This document shows positions 1 to 12,352 of a stretch of 64,000 nt of DNA, piece by piece. Each line of letters starts with the position of its first letter. The stretch's first letter is position 1. The position numbers were made by a program, and so were the translations under genes. Source of the stretch: Hippophae tibetana (lineage: Eukaryota; Streptophyta; Magnoliopsida; Rosales; Elaeagnaceae); the NCBI GenBank assembly GCA_037013495.1, contig JAZDXN010000026.1:868001-932000 (forward strand), in the 5' to 3' direction. The notes beneath the pieces were generated by a model, which ran no database searches, had not been told where the DNA came from, and worked only from the letters and a program-made list of their open reading frames with translations.

Positions 1-340
1 TCAATCAATCTGTATTCTTCAAAAAAAATAAGAGAAGAGAAAAAGAAAGAGGATATCGTTCATATTTTCAAAAACAAAAAAGCATTTTATAAATATGAGT
101 TAGAACTTTCAATGGAGATAACTTTTGACTCGGGTATCGAAACAACTATTATAATATATCAAATCAAAGTTCGTATCAAATTACACAATATCTTTTGGTA
201 CTTCCAAGGAAAATCGTTTTTGTACCCAAATTACATCGTTTATATCATTTACCGAGTGTTTAAAGTTTTTGACGCACCATTTTCAATTTACTTACTTCTG
301 CTTTAATTCAATAGAGCTATACAGGAGATATTGGTGCCAA
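1..340 (+). repeat. Partial A/B hybrid monomer
   Basis: The head is type A (GATATC, 'gcatttta', 'caatgg' at 110-115) and the tail is type B ('gaaacaac' from about 139, 'atcaaagttcg', 'acccaaattacatcg', 'ctgctttaa'). The switch lies between about 115 and 144. It is followed by a full A monomer, so the A/B alternation slips here. The window start truncates its first bases. Confidence 0.85.
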
Positions 341-703
341 CCTAGGTTTGATTTTTTATATTTTCAATCAATCTGTATTCTTCAAAAAAAATAAGAGAAG
401 AGAAAAAGAAAGAGGATATCGTTCATATTTTCAAAAACAAAAAAGCATTTGGTAAATATGAGTTACAACTTTCAATGGAGATAAATTTTGACTCGGGTAT
501 CGAAACCACTATTATAATATATAAAATTGAAGCACGTATAAAATTACACAATATGTTTTGGTATTGCCAAGGAAAATCGTTTTTGTACCAAAATTATATC
601 GTTTATATCCGTTACCGAGTATTTAATGTTTTTGACGCACAATTTTCAATTTACTTACTTCTGGTTAAATTCAATAGAGCTATACAGGAGATATTGGTGC
701 CAA
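341..703 (+). repeat. Reference type A monomer (363 bp)
   Basis: This is a clean example of the A half of the dimer, counted from CCTAGG. In order it has 'ctgtattcttc', a short A-run, the purine tract, GATATC, 'gcatttgg', the shared block 'aaatatgagttacaactt', 'caatgg', 'gactcgggtatcgaaaccac', 'attgaagcacg', 'cacaatatg', 'accaaaattatatcg', 'tatttaatg' and 'cttctggtt'. Most A monomers end 'ctggtttaa'; this one has 'ctggttaaa'. It also has 'gacgcacaatt' where most have 'gacgcaccatt'. The monomer at 2522-2884 is almost the same sequence. Confidence 0.95.
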
Positions 704-734
704 CCTAGGTTTGATTATTTATATTTTCAATCAA
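702..734. other. Dyad symmetries at the monomer landmark (reference copy)
   Basis: AACCTAGGTT at 702-711 is a perfect 10-bp palindrome containing an AvrII site. Immediately after it, TTGATT (711-716) and AATCAA (729-734) form a 6-bp inverted repeat around a 12-base loop. Both recur in most monomers. I found the CCTAGG core altered at about 20726, 22911, 27642, 28006, 52784 and 63718. No protein-binding function can be claimed from sequence alone. Confidence 0.8.
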
Positions 735-746
735 TCCCTATTTTTC

Positions 747-781
747 AAAAAAAAAATAAGAGAAGAGAAAAAGAAAGAGGA
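747..781 (+). other. A-run plus 24-nt pure purine tract (reference copy)
   Basis: In the reference B monomer an A10 run (747-756) is followed by one T (757) and then 24 uninterrupted purines (758-781). The tract recurs once per monomer across the array. The A-run is the main source of length variation, ranging from about 7 to 14 As; the longest I saw is A14 at about 37513-37526. Such tracts resist nucleosome wrapping and mutate by slippage; that they act this way here is inferred. Confidence 0.85.
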
Positions 782-874
782 TGTCGTTCATATTTTCAAA
801 AACAAAAAAACATTTGGTAAATATGAGTTACAACTTTCAACGGAGATAACTTTTGACTCGGGTATCGAAACAAC

Positions 875-884
875 TATTATAATA
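875..884. other. Conserved 10-bp palindrome TATTATAATA (reference copy)
   Basis: TATTATAATA reads the same on both strands. It sits just after the 'gtatcgaaac' block in most A and B monomers, so the array carries one about every 364 bp. Occasional copies are altered, for example 'ctagtataat' at about 23449 and 25269, 'ctaatataat' at about 59881 and 63161, and 'ctataataat' at about 3782 and 27085. Confidence 0.8.
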
Positions 885-3249
885 TATCAAATCAAAACTC
901 GTATCAAATTACAAAATATCTTTTGGTATTGACAAGGAAAATCGTTTTTGTACCCAAATTACATCGTTTATATCACTTACCGAGTGTTTAAAGTTTCTGA
1001 CGCACCATTTTCAATTTACTTACTTCTAATTTAATTCAATAGAGCTATACAGGAGATATTGGTGCCAACCTAGGTTTGATTATTTATATTTTCAATCAAT
1101 CTGTATTCTTCAAAAAAAATAAGAGAAGAGAAAAAGAAAGAGGATATCGTTCATATTTTCAAAAACAAAAAAGCATTTTATAAATATGAGTTACAACTTT
1201 CAATGGAGATAACTTTTGACTCGGGTATCAAAACAACTATTATAATATATCAAACTGAAGAACGTATAAAATTACACAATATGTTTTGGTATTTCCAAGG
1301 AAAATCGTTTTTGTACCAAAATTATATCGTTTATATCCGTTACCGATTATTTAATGTTTTTGACGTACCATTTTCAATTTACTTATTTCTGGTTTAATTC
1401 AATAGGGCTATACAAGAGATATTGGTGCCAACCTAGGTTTGATTATTTATATTTTCAATCAATCCCTATTTTTCAAAAAAAAAAAGAGAAGAGAAAAAGA
1501 AAGAGGATGTCATTCATATTTTCAAAAACAAAAAAACATTTGGTAAATATGAGTTACAACTTTCAACGGAGATAACTTTTGACTCGGGTATCGAAACAAC
1601 TATTATAATATATCAAATCAAAACTCGTATCAAATTACAAAATATCTTTTGGTATTGACAAGGAAAATCGTTTTTGTACCCAAATTACATCGTTTATATC
1701 ACTTACCGAGTGTTTAAAGTTTTTGACGCACCATTTTCAATTTACTTACTTCTGCTTTAATTGAATAGAGCTATACAGGAGATATTGGTGCCAACCTAGG
1801 TTTGATTATTTATATTTTCAATCAATCTGTATTCTTCTAAAAAAATAAGAGAAGAGAAAAAGAAAGAGGATATCATTCATATTTTCAAAAACAAAAAAGC
1901 ATTTGGTAAATATGAGTTATAACTTTCAATGGAGATAACATTTGACTCGGGTATCGAAACCACTATTATAATATATCAAATTGAAGAACGTATAAAATTA
2001 CACAATATGTTTTGGTATTTCCAAGGAAAATAGTTTTTGTACCAAAATTATATCGTTTATATCCGTTACCGGGTATTTATTGTTTTTGACGCACCATTTT
2101 CAATTTACTTACTTCTGGTTTAATTCAATATAGCTATATAGGAGATATTGGTGCCAACCTAGGTTTGATTATTTATATTTTCAATCAATCCCTATTTTTC
2201 AAAAAAAAATAAGAGAAGAGAAAAAGAAAGAGGATGTCGTTCATATTTTCAAAAACAAAAAAACATTTGGTAAATATGAGTTACAACTTTCAACGGAAAT
2301 AACTTTTGACTCGGGTATCGAAACAACTATTATAATATATCAAATCAAAGCTCGTATCCAATTACAAAATATCTTTTGGTATTGCCAAGGAAAATCATTT
2401 TTGTACCCAAATTACATCGTTTATATCATTTACCGAGTGTTTAAAGTTTCTGACGCACCATTTTCAATTTACTTACTTCTACTTTAATTCAATAGAGCTA
2501 TACAGGAGATATTGGTGCCAACCTAGGTTTGATTATTTATATTTTCAATCAATCTATATTCTTCAAAAAAAATAAGAGAAGAGAAAAAGAAAGAGGATAT
2601 CATTCATATTTTCAAAAACAAAAAAGCATTTGGTAAATATGAGTTACAACTTTCAATGGAGATAAATTTTGACTCGGGTATCGAAACCACTATTATAATA
2701 TATAAAATTGAAGCACGTATAAAATTACACAATATGTTTTGGTATTGCCAAGGAAAATCGTTTTTGTACCAAAATTATATCGTTTATATCCGTTACCGAG
2801 TATTTAATGTTTTTGACGCACAATTTTCAATTTACTTACTTCTGGTTAAATTCAATAGAGCTATACAGGAGATATTGGTGCCAACCTAGGTTTGATTATT
2901 TATATTTTCAATCAATCCCTATTTTTCAAAAAAAAAATAAGAGAAGAGAAAAAGAAAGAGGATGTCATTCATATTTTCAAAAACAAAAAAACATTTGGTA
3001 AATATGAGTTACAACTTTCAACGGAGATAACTTTTGACTCGGGTATCGAAACAACTATTATAATATATCAAATCAAAACTCGTATCAAATTACAAAATAT
3101 CTTTTGGTATTGACAAGGAAAATCGTTTTTGTACCCAAATTACATCGTTTATATCATTTACCGAGTGTTTAAAGTTTCTGACGCACCATTTTCAATTTAC
3201 TTACTTCTACTTTAATTCAATAGAGCTATACAGGAGATATTGGTGCCAA

Positions 3250-3612
3250 CCTAGGTTTGATTATTTATATTTTCAATCAATCTGTATTCTTCAAAAAAAA
3301 TAAGAGAAGAGAAAAAGAAAGAGGATATCGTTCATATTTTCAAAAACAAAAAAGCATTTTATAAATATGAGTTAGAACTTTCAATGGAGATAACTTTTGA
3401 CTCGGGTATCGAAACAACTATTATAATATATCAAATCAAAGTTCGTATCAAATTACACAATATCTTTTGGTACTTCCAAGGAAAATCGTTTTTGTACCCA
3501 AATTACATCGTTTATATCATTTACCGAGTGTTTAAAGTTTTTGACGCACCATTTTCAATTTACTTACTTCTGCTTTAATTCAATAGAGCTATACAGGAGA
3601 TATTGGTGCCAA
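3250..3612 (+). repeat. A/B hybrid monomer, copy of the one at the window start
   Basis: It matches 1-340 at every marker, including three private substitutions, so it shares one recombination event with that copy and was spread by duplication of the 9-mer. The switch interval is about 3387-3417. Confidence 0.88.
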
Positions 3613-5068
3613 CCTAGGTTTGATTTTTTATATTTTCAATCAATCTGTATTCTTCAAAAAAAATAAGAGAAGAGAAAAAGAAAGAGGATATCGTTCATAT
3701 TTTCAAAAACAAAAAAGCATTTGGTAAATATGAGTTACAACTTTCAATGGAGATAAATTTTGACTCGGGTATCGAAACAACTATAATAATATATAAAATT
3801 GAAGCACGTATAAAATTACACAATATGTTTCGGTATTGCCAAAGAAAATCTTTTTTGTACCAAAATTATATCGTTTATACCCGTTACCGAGTATTTAATG
3901 TTTTTGACGCACCATTTTCAATTTACTTACTTCTGGTTTAATTCAATAGAGCTATACAGGAGATATTGGTGCCAACCTAGGTTTGATTATTTATATTTTC
4001 AATCAATCCCAATTTTTCAAAAAAAAAATAAGAGAAGAGAAAAAGAAAGAGGATGTCGTTCATATTTTCAAAAACAAAAAAACATTTGGTAAATATGAGT
4101 TACAACTTTCAACGGAGATAACTTTTGACTCGGGTATCGAAACAACTATTATAATATATCAAATCAAAACTTGTATCAAATTACAAAATATCTTTTGGTA
4201 TTGACAAGGAAAATCGTTTTTGTACCCAAATTACATCGTTTATATCACTTACCGAGTGTTTAAAGTTTTTGACGCACCATTTTCAATTTACTTACTTCTG
4301 CTTTAATTCGATAGAGCTATACAGGAGATATTGGTGCCAACCTAGGTTTGATTATTTATATTTTCAATCAATCTGTATTCTTCTAAAAAAATAAGAGAAG
4401 AGAAAAAGAAAGAGGATATCGTTCATATTTTCAAAAACAAAAAAGCATTTGGTAAATATGAGTTACAACTTTCAATGGAGATAACATTTGACTCGGGTAT
4501 CGAAACCACTATTATAATATATCAAATTGAAGAACGTATAAAATTACAAAATATGTTTTGGTATTTCCAAGGAAATTCGTTTTTGTACCAAAATTATATC
4601 GTTTATATCCGTTACAGGGTATTTAATGTTTTTGACGCACCATTTTCAATTTACTTACTTCTGGTTTAATTCAATAGAGCTATATAGGAGATATTGGTGC
4701 CAACCTAGGTTTGATTATTTATATTTTCAATCAATCCCTATTTTTCAAAAAAAAAATAAGAGAAGAGAAAAAGAAAGAGGATGTCGTTCATATTTTCAAA
4801 AACAAAAAAACATTTGGTAAATATGAGTTACAACTTTCAACGGAAATAACTTTTGACTCGGGTATCGAAACAACTATTATAATATATCAAATCAAAGCTC
4901 GTATCAAATTACACAATATCTGTTGGTACTGCCAAGGAAAATCGTTTTTGTACCCAAATTACATCGTTTATATCATTTACCGAGTGTTTAAAGTTTTTGA
5001 CGCACCATTTTCAATTTACTTACTTCTGCTTTAATTCAATAGAGCTATACAGGAGATATTGGTGCCAA

Positions 5069-7618
5069 CCTAGGTTTGATTTTTTATATTTTCAATCAAT
5101 CTGTATTCTTCAAAAAAAATAAGAGAAGAGAAAAAGAAAGAGGATATCGTTCATATTTTCAAAAACAAAAAAGCATTTGGTAAATATGAGTTACAACTTT
5201 CAATGGAGATAAATTTTGACTCGGGTATCGAAACCACTATTATAATATATAAAATTGAAGCACGTATAAAATTACACAATATGTTTTGGTATTGCCAAGG
5301 AAAATCGTTTTTGTACCAAAATTATATCGTTTATATCCGTTACCGAGTATTTAATGTTTTTGACGTACCATTTTCAATTTACTTACTTCTCGTTTAATTC
5401 AATAGAGCTATACAGAAGATATTGGTGCCAACCTAGGTTTGATTATTTATATTTTCAATCAATCCCTATTTTTCAAAAAAAAATAAGAGAAGAGAAAAAG
5501 AAAGAGGATGTCATTCATATTTTCAAAAACAAAAAAACATTTGGTAAATATGAGTTACAACTTTCAACGGAGATAAATTTTGACTCGGGTATCGAAACAA
5601 CTATTATAATATATCAAATCAAAACTCGTATCAAATTACAAAATATCTTTTGGTATTGACAAGGAAAATCGTTTTTGTACCCAAATTACATCGTTTATAT
5701 CATTTACCGAGTGTTTAAAGTTTCTGACGCACCATTTTCAATTTACTTACTTCTACTTTAATTCAATAGAGCTATACAGGAGATATTGGTGCCAACCTAG
5801 GTTTGATTATTTATATTTTCAATCAATCTGTATTCTTCAAAAAAAATAAGAGAAGAGAAAAAGAAAGAGGATATCGTTCATATTTTCAAAAACAAAAAAG
5901 CATTTGGTAAATATGAGTTACAACTTTCAATGGAGATAAATTTTGACTCGGGTATCGAAACCACTATTATAATATATAAAATTGAAGCACGTATAAAATT
6001 ACACAATATGTTTTGGTATTGCCAAGGAAAATCGTTTTTGTACCAAAATTATATTGTTTATATCCGTTACCGAGTATTTAATGTTTTTGACGCACAATTT
6101 TCAATTTACTTACTTCTGGTTAAATTCAATAGAGCTATACAGGAGATATTGGTGCCAACCTAGGTTTGATTATTTATATTTTCAATCAATCCCTATTTTT
6201 CAAAAAAAAAATAAGAGAAGAGAAAAAGAAAGAGGATGTCGTTCATATTTTCAAAAACAAAAAAACATTTGGTAAATATGAGTTACAACTTTCAACGGAG
6301 ATAACTTTTGACTCGGGTATCGAAACAACTATTATAATATATCAAATCAAAACTCGTATCAAATTACAAAATATCTTTTGGTATTGACAAGGAAAATCGT
6401 TTTTGTACCCAAATTACATCGTTTATATCACTTACCGAGTGTTTAAAGTTTCTGACGCACCATTTTCAATTTACTTACTTCTACTTTAATTCAATAGAGC
6501 TATACAGGAGATATTGGTGCCAACCTAGGTTTGATTATTTATATTTTCAATCAATCCCTATTTTTCAAAAAAAAAAAAGAGAGAAGAGAAAAAGAAAGAG
6601 GATGTCGTTTATATTTTCAAAAACAAAAAAACATTTTATAAATATGAGTTACAACTTTCAATGGAGATAACTTTTGACTCGGGTATCAAAACAACTATTA
6701 TAATACATCAAACTGAAGAACGTATAAAATTACACAATATGTTTTGGTATTTCCAAGGAAAATCGTTTTTGTACCAAAATTATATCGTTTATATCCGTTA
6801 CCGATTATTTAATGTTTTTGACGTACCATTTTCAATTTACTTACTTCTGGTTTAATTCAATAGGGCTATACAAGAGATATTGGTGCCAACCTAGGTTTGA
6901 TTATTTATATTTTCAATCAATCCCTATTTTTCAAAAAAAAAAAGAGAGAAGAGAAAAAGAAAGAGGATGTCGTTCATATTTTCAAAAACAAAAAAACATT
7001 TGGTAAATATGAGTTACAAATTTCAACGGAGATAACTTTTGACTCGGGTATCGAAACAACTATTACAATATATCAAATTGAAGAACGTATAAAATTACAC
7101 AATATGTTTTGGTATTTCCAAGCAAAATAGTTTTTGTACCAAAATTATATCGTTTATATCCGTTACTGGGTATTTATTGTTTTTGACGCACCATTTTCAA
7201 TTTACTTACTTCTGGTTTAATTCAATATAGCTATATAGGAGATATTGGTGCCAACCTAGGTTTGATTATTTATATTTTCAATCAATCCCTATTTTTCAAA
7301 AAAAAATAAGAGAAGAGAAAAAGAAAGAGGATGTCGTTCATATTTTCAAAAACAAAAAAACATTTGGTAAATATGAGTTACAACTTTCAACGGAAATAAC
7401 TTTTGACTCGGGTATCGAAACAACTATTATAATATATCAAATCAAAGCTCGTATCAAATTACACAATATCTTTTGGTACTGCCAAGGAAAATCGTTTTTG
7501 TACCCAAATTACATCGTTTATATCATTTACCGAGTGTTTAAAGTTTTTGACGCACCATTTTCAATTTACTTACTTCTGCTTTAATTCAATAGAGCTATAC
7601 AGGAGATATTGGTGCCAA
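5069..7618 (+). repeat. 7-mer HOR (2550 bp), copy 1
   Basis: The monomer order is A, B, A, B, B/A hybrid, B/A hybrid, B. The whole unit recurs at offset 2550 bp. A difference from copy 2 is 'aatacatcaaac' here versus 'aatatatcaaac'. Confidence 0.9.
6524..7254 (+). repeat. Two adjacent B/A hybrid monomers
   Basis: Monomer 6524-6889 has a B head (GATGTC, 'acatt') and an A tail ('caatgg', 'caaactgaagaacg'); the switch lies between about 6631 and 6660. Monomer 6890-7254 has a B head through 'caacgg' and 'gaaacaac', then A from 'attgaagaacg'; the switch lies between about 7060 and 7078. The two switch points differ, so these are probably two separate events. Confidence 0.85.
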
Positions 7619-10169
7619 CCTAGGTTTGATTTTTTATATTTTCAATCAATCTGTATTCTTCAAAAAAAATAAGAGAAGAGAAAAAGAAAGAGGATATCGT
7701 TCATATTTTCAAAAACAAAAAAGCATTTGGTAAATATGAGTTACAACTTTCAATGGAGATAAATTTTGACTCGGGTATCGAAACCACTATTATAATATAT
7801 AAAATTGAAGCACGTATAAAATTACACAATATGTTTTGGTATTGCCAAGGAAAATCGTTTTTGTACCAAAATTATATCGTTTATATCCGTTACCGAGTAT
7901 TTAATGTTTTTGACGTACCATTTTCAATTTACTTACTTCTCGTTTAATTCAATAGAGCTATACAGAAGATATTGGTGCCAACCTAGGTTTGATTATTTAT
8001 ATTTTCAATCAATCCCTATTTTTCAAAAAAAAATAAGAGAAGAGAAAAAGAAAGAGGATGTCATTCATATTTTCAAAAACAAAAAAACATTTGGTAAATA
8101 TGAGTTACAACTTTCAACGGAGATAAATTTTGACTCGGGTATCGAAACAACTATTATAATATATCAAATCAAAACTCGTATCAAATTACAAAATATCTTT
8201 TGGTATTGACAAGGAAAATCGTTTTTGTACCCAAATTACATCGTTTATATCATTTACCGAGTGTTTAAAGTTTCTGACGCACCATTTTCAATTTACTTAC
8301 TTCTACTTTAATTCAATAGAGCTATACAGGAGATATTGGTGCCAACCTAGGTTTGATTATTTATATTTTCAATCAATCTGTATTCTTCAAAAAAAATAAG
8401 AGAAGAGAAAAAGAAAGAGGATATCGTTCATATTTTCAAAAACAAAAAAGCATTTGGTAAATATGAGTTACAACTTTCAATGGAGATAAATTTTGACTCG
8501 GGTATCGAAACCACTATTATAATATATAAAATTGAAGCACGTATAAAATTACACAATATGTTTTGGTATTGCCAAGGAAAATCGTTTTTGTACCAAAATT
8601 ATATTGTTTATATCCGTTACCGAGTATTTAATGTTTTTGACGCACAATTTTCAATTTACTTACTTCTGGTTAAATTCAATAGAGCTATACAGGAGATATT
8701 GGTGCCAACCTAGGTTTGATTATTTATATTTTCAATCAATCCCTATTTTTCAAAAAAAAAATAAGAGAAGAGAAAAAGAAAGAGGATGTCGTTCATATTT
8801 TCAAAAACAAAAAAACATTTGGTAAATATGAGTTACAACTTTCAACGGAGATAACTTTTGACTCGGGTATCGAAACAACTATTATAATATATCAAATCAA
8901 AACTCGTATCAAATTACAAAATATCTTTTGGTATTGACAAGGAAAATCGTTTTTGTACCCAAATTACATCGTTTATATCACTTACCGAGTGTTTAAAGTT
9001 TCTGACGCACCATTTTCAATTTACTTACTTCTACTTTAATTCAATAGAGCTATACAGGAGATATTGGTGCCAACCTAGGTTTGATTATTTATATTTTCAA
9101 TCAATCCCTATTTTTCAAAAAAAAAAAAGAGAGAAGAGAAAAAGAAAGAGGATGTCGTTCATATTTTCAAAAACAAAAAAACATTTTATAAATATGAGTT
9201 ACAACTTTCAATGGAGATAACTTTTGACTCGGGTATCAAAACAACTATTATAATATATCAAACTGAAGAACGTATAAAATTACACAATATGTTTTGGTAT
9301 TTCCAAGGAAAATCGTTTTTGTACCAAAATTATATCGTTTATATCCGTTACCGATTATTTAATGTTTTTGACGTACCATTTTCAATTTACTTACTTCTGG
9401 TTTAATTCAATAGGGCTATACAAGAGATATTGGTGCCAACCTAGGTTTGATTATTTATATTTTCAATCAATCCCTATTTTTCAAAAAAAAAAAAGAGAGA
9501 AGAGAAAAAGAAAGAGGATGTCGTTCATATTTTCAAAAACAAAAAAACATTTGGTAAATATGAGTTACAAATTTCAACGGAGATAACTTTTGACTCGGGT
9601 ATCGAAACAACTATTACAATATATCAAATTGAAGAACGTATAAAATTACACAATATGTTTTGGTATTTCCAAGCAAAATAGTTTTTGTACCAAAATTATA
9701 TCGTTTATATCCGTTACTGGGTATTTATTGTTTTTGACGCACCATTTTCAATTTACTTACTTCTGGTTTAATTCAATATAGCTATATAGGAGATATTGGT
9801 GCCAACCTAGGTTTGATTATTTATATTTTCAATCAATCCCTATTTTTCAAAAAAAAATAAGAGAAGAGAAAAAGAAAGAGGATGTCGTTCATATTTTCAA
9901 AAACAAAAAAACATTTGGTAAATATGAGTTACAACTTTCAACGGAAATAACTTTTGACTCGGGTATCGAAACAACTATTATAATATATCAAATCAAAGCT
10001 CGTATCAAATTACACAATATCTTTTGGTACTACCAAGGAAAATCGTTTTTGTACCCAAATTACATCGTTTATATCATTTACCGAGTGTTTAAAGTTTTTG
10101 ACGCACCATTTTCAATTTACTTAATTCTGCTTTAATTCAATAGAGCTATACAGGAGATATTGGTGCCAA
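7619..10169 (+). repeat. 7-mer HOR (2551 bp), copy 2
   Basis: It repeats copy 1 monomer for monomer, including both hybrids (9074-9439 and 9440-9805). The last monomer carries 'gtactaccaagg' and 'cttaattctgc', which copy 1 lacks. Confidence 0.9.
9074..9805 (+). repeat. Second copy of the B/A hybrid pair
   Basis: These two monomers duplicate 6524-7254 at offset 2550 bp, with the same switch intervals. They arose by duplication of the 7-mer, not by new exchanges. Confidence 0.85.
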
Positions 10170-10760
10170 CCTAGGTTTGATTTTTTATATTTTCAATCAA
10201 TCTGTATTCTTCAAAAAAAATAAGAGAAGAGAAAAAGAAAGAGGATATCGTTCATATTTTCAAAAACAAAAAAGCATTTGGTAAATATGAGTTACAACTT
10301 TCAATGGAGATAAATTTTGACTCGGGTATCGAAACCACTATTATAATATATAAAATTGAAGCACGTATAAAATTACACAATATGTTTTGGTATTGCCAAG
10401 GAAAATCGTTTTTGTACCAAAATTATATCGTTTATATCCGTTACCGAGTATTTAATGTTTTTGACGTACCATTTTCAATTTACTTACTTCTCGTTTAATT
10501 CAATAGAGCTATACAGAAGATATTGGTGCCAACCTAGGTTTGATTATTTATATTTTCAATCAATCCCTATTTTTCAAAAAAAAATAAGAGAAGAGAAAAA
10601 GAAAGAGGATGTCATTCATATTTTCAAAAACAAAAAAAACATTTGGTAAATATGAGTTACAACTTTCAACGGAGATAAATTTTGACTCGGGTATCGAAAC
10701 AACTATTATAATATATCAAATCAAAACTCGTATCAAATTACAAAATATCTTTTGGTAGTG
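10170..10760 (+). repeat. 7-mer HOR, partial copy 3
   Basis: About 1.6 monomers continue the same unit ('gacgtacc', 'cttctcgttt', 'acagaagat', 'gatgtcattc'). The match ends near 'ttggtagtgacaagg' at about 10755. Beyond it the B monomer has 'atcacttacc' instead of 'atcatttacc', and the next A monomer resembles 1069-1431. Confidence 0.75.
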
Positions 10761-12352
10761 ACAAGGAAAATCGTTTTTGTACCCAAATTACATCGTTTAT
10801 ATCACTTACCGAGTGTTTAAAGTTTCTGACGCACCATTTTCAATTTACTTACTTCTACTTTAATTCAATAGAGCTATACAGGAGATATTGGTGCCAACCT
10901 AGGTTTGATTATTTATATTTTCAATCAATCTGTATTCTTCAAAAAAAATAAGAGAAGAGAAAAAGAAAGAGGATATCGTTCATATTTTCAAAAACAAAAA
11001 AGCATTTTATAAATATGAGTTACAACGTTCAATGGAGATAACTTTTGACTCGGGTATCAAAACAACTATTATAATATATCAAACTGAAGAACGTATAAAA
11101 TTACACAATATGTTTTGGTATTTCCAAGGAAAATCGTTTTTGTACCAAAATTATATCGTTTATATCCGTTACCGATTATTTAATGTTTTTGACGTACCAT
11201 TTTCAATTTACTTACTTCTGGTTTAATTCAATAGGGCTATACAAGAGATATTGGTGCCAACCTAGGTTTGATTATTTATATTTTCAATCAATCCCTATTT
11301 TTCAAAAAAAAAAAGAGAGAAGAGAAAAAGAAAGAGGATGTCGTTCATATTTTCAAAAACAAAAAAACATTTGGTAAATATGAGTTACAACTTTCAACGG
11401 AGATAACTTTTGACTCGGGTATCGAAACAACTATTATAATATATCAAATCAAAACTCGTATCAAATTACAAAATATCTTTTGGTATTGACAAGGAAAATC
11501 GTTTTTGTACCCAAATTACATCGTTTATATCACTTACCGAGTGTTTAAAGTTTTTGACGCACCATTTTCAATTTACTTACTTCTGCTTTAATTGAATAGA
11601 GCTATACAGGAGATATTGGTGCCAACCTAGGTTTGATTATTTATATTTTCAATCAATCTGTATTCTTCTAAAAAAATAAGAGAAGAGAAAAAGAAAGAGG
11701 ATATCATTCATATTTTCAAAAACAAAAAAGCATTTGGTAAATATGAGTTACAACTTTCAATGGAGATAACATTTGACTCGAATATCGAAACCACTATTAT
11801 AATATATAAAATTGAAGCACGTATAAAATTACACAATATGTTTTGGTATTTCCAAGGAAAATAGTTTTTGTACCAAAATTATATCGTTTATATCCGTTAC
11901 CGGGTATTTATTGTTTTTGACGCACCATTTTCAATTTACTTACTTCTGGTTTAATTCAATATAGCTATATAGGAGATATTGGTGCCAACCTAGGTTTGAT
12001 TATTTATATTTTCAATCAATCCCTATTTTTCAAAAAAAAATAAGAGAAGAGAAAAAGAAAGAGGATGTCGTTCATATTTTCAAAAACAAAAAAACATTTG
12101 GTAAATATGAGTTACAACTTTCAACGGAAATAACTTTTGACTCGGGTATCGAAACAACTATTATAATATATCAAATCAAAGCTCGTATCCAATTACAAAA
12201 TATCTTTTGGTATTGCCAAGGAAAATCGTTTTTGTACCCAAATTACATCGTTTATATCATTTACCGAGTGTTTAAAGTTTCTGACGCACCATTTTCAATT
12301 TACTTACTTCTACTTTAATTCAATAGAGCTATACAGGAGATATTGGTGCCAA

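Larger units (their letters stand above)
341..1068 (+). repeat. Basic 728-bp A+B dimer unit
   Basis: A and B monomers differ at many fixed positions but alternate regularly, so the unit that repeats with high similarity is the pair, not the 364-bp monomer. The distance between successive A monomers is usually 727-732 bp, with variation mostly in the A-run of B. The pair implies an ancestral duplication of a 364-bp monomer, divergence of the two halves, and later spread of the dimer. Confidence 0.93.
704..1068 (+). repeat. Reference type B monomer (365 bp)
   Basis: This is the B half of the dimer. Diagnostic positions are 'ccctatttttc', a longer A-run (747-756), GATGTC, 'acatttgg', 'caacgg', 'gaaacaac', 'atcaaaactcg', 'acaaaatatc', 'tattgacaagg', 'acccaaattacatcg', 'gtgtttaaag' and a terminal pyrimidine-rich stretch. 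The variants 'aaaactcg' and 'tattgac' mark domain I. Most B monomers further right have 'aaagctcg' and 'tattgcc'. Together with the preceding A monomer it makes one 728-bp dimer (341-1068). Confidence 0.95.
1..3272 (+). repeat. 9-monomer higher-order unit, offset about 3272 bp
   Basis: The first 470 or so bases recur from 3273 with no difference that I saw, including the private changes 'gagttagaact', 'aaagttcg' and 'tacttccaagg'. The copies diverge near 3774. Inside the unit, 341-1068 and 2522-3249 are also close copies of each other (offset 2181 bp, six monomers). They differ, for example, at 'gatgtcgttc' versus 'gatgtcattc'. The odd monomer number is accounted for by the A/B hybrid at its left end. 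Confidence 0.8.

Noticed and set aside
341..703. Internal half-repeat (about 182 bp) inside the 364-bp monomer
   Set aside because: Comparing the two halves by eye gave only short AT-rich coincidences such as 'tatattttca' and 'catattttca', not a sustained alignment. A formal self-alignment could still reveal an old duplication.
747..781. Poly-A followed by a purine tract as a retroelement tail or LTR polypurine tract
   Set aside because: It recurs at the same place in every monomer, with no adjacent LTR, target-site duplication or reverse transcriptase reading frame.
857..872. CENP-B box-like sequence in 'actcgggtatcgaaac' or its complement
   Set aside because: The complement has TTCG and CCCGAG, but the spacing and the required A and CGGG positions of the CENP-B box consensus are not met.
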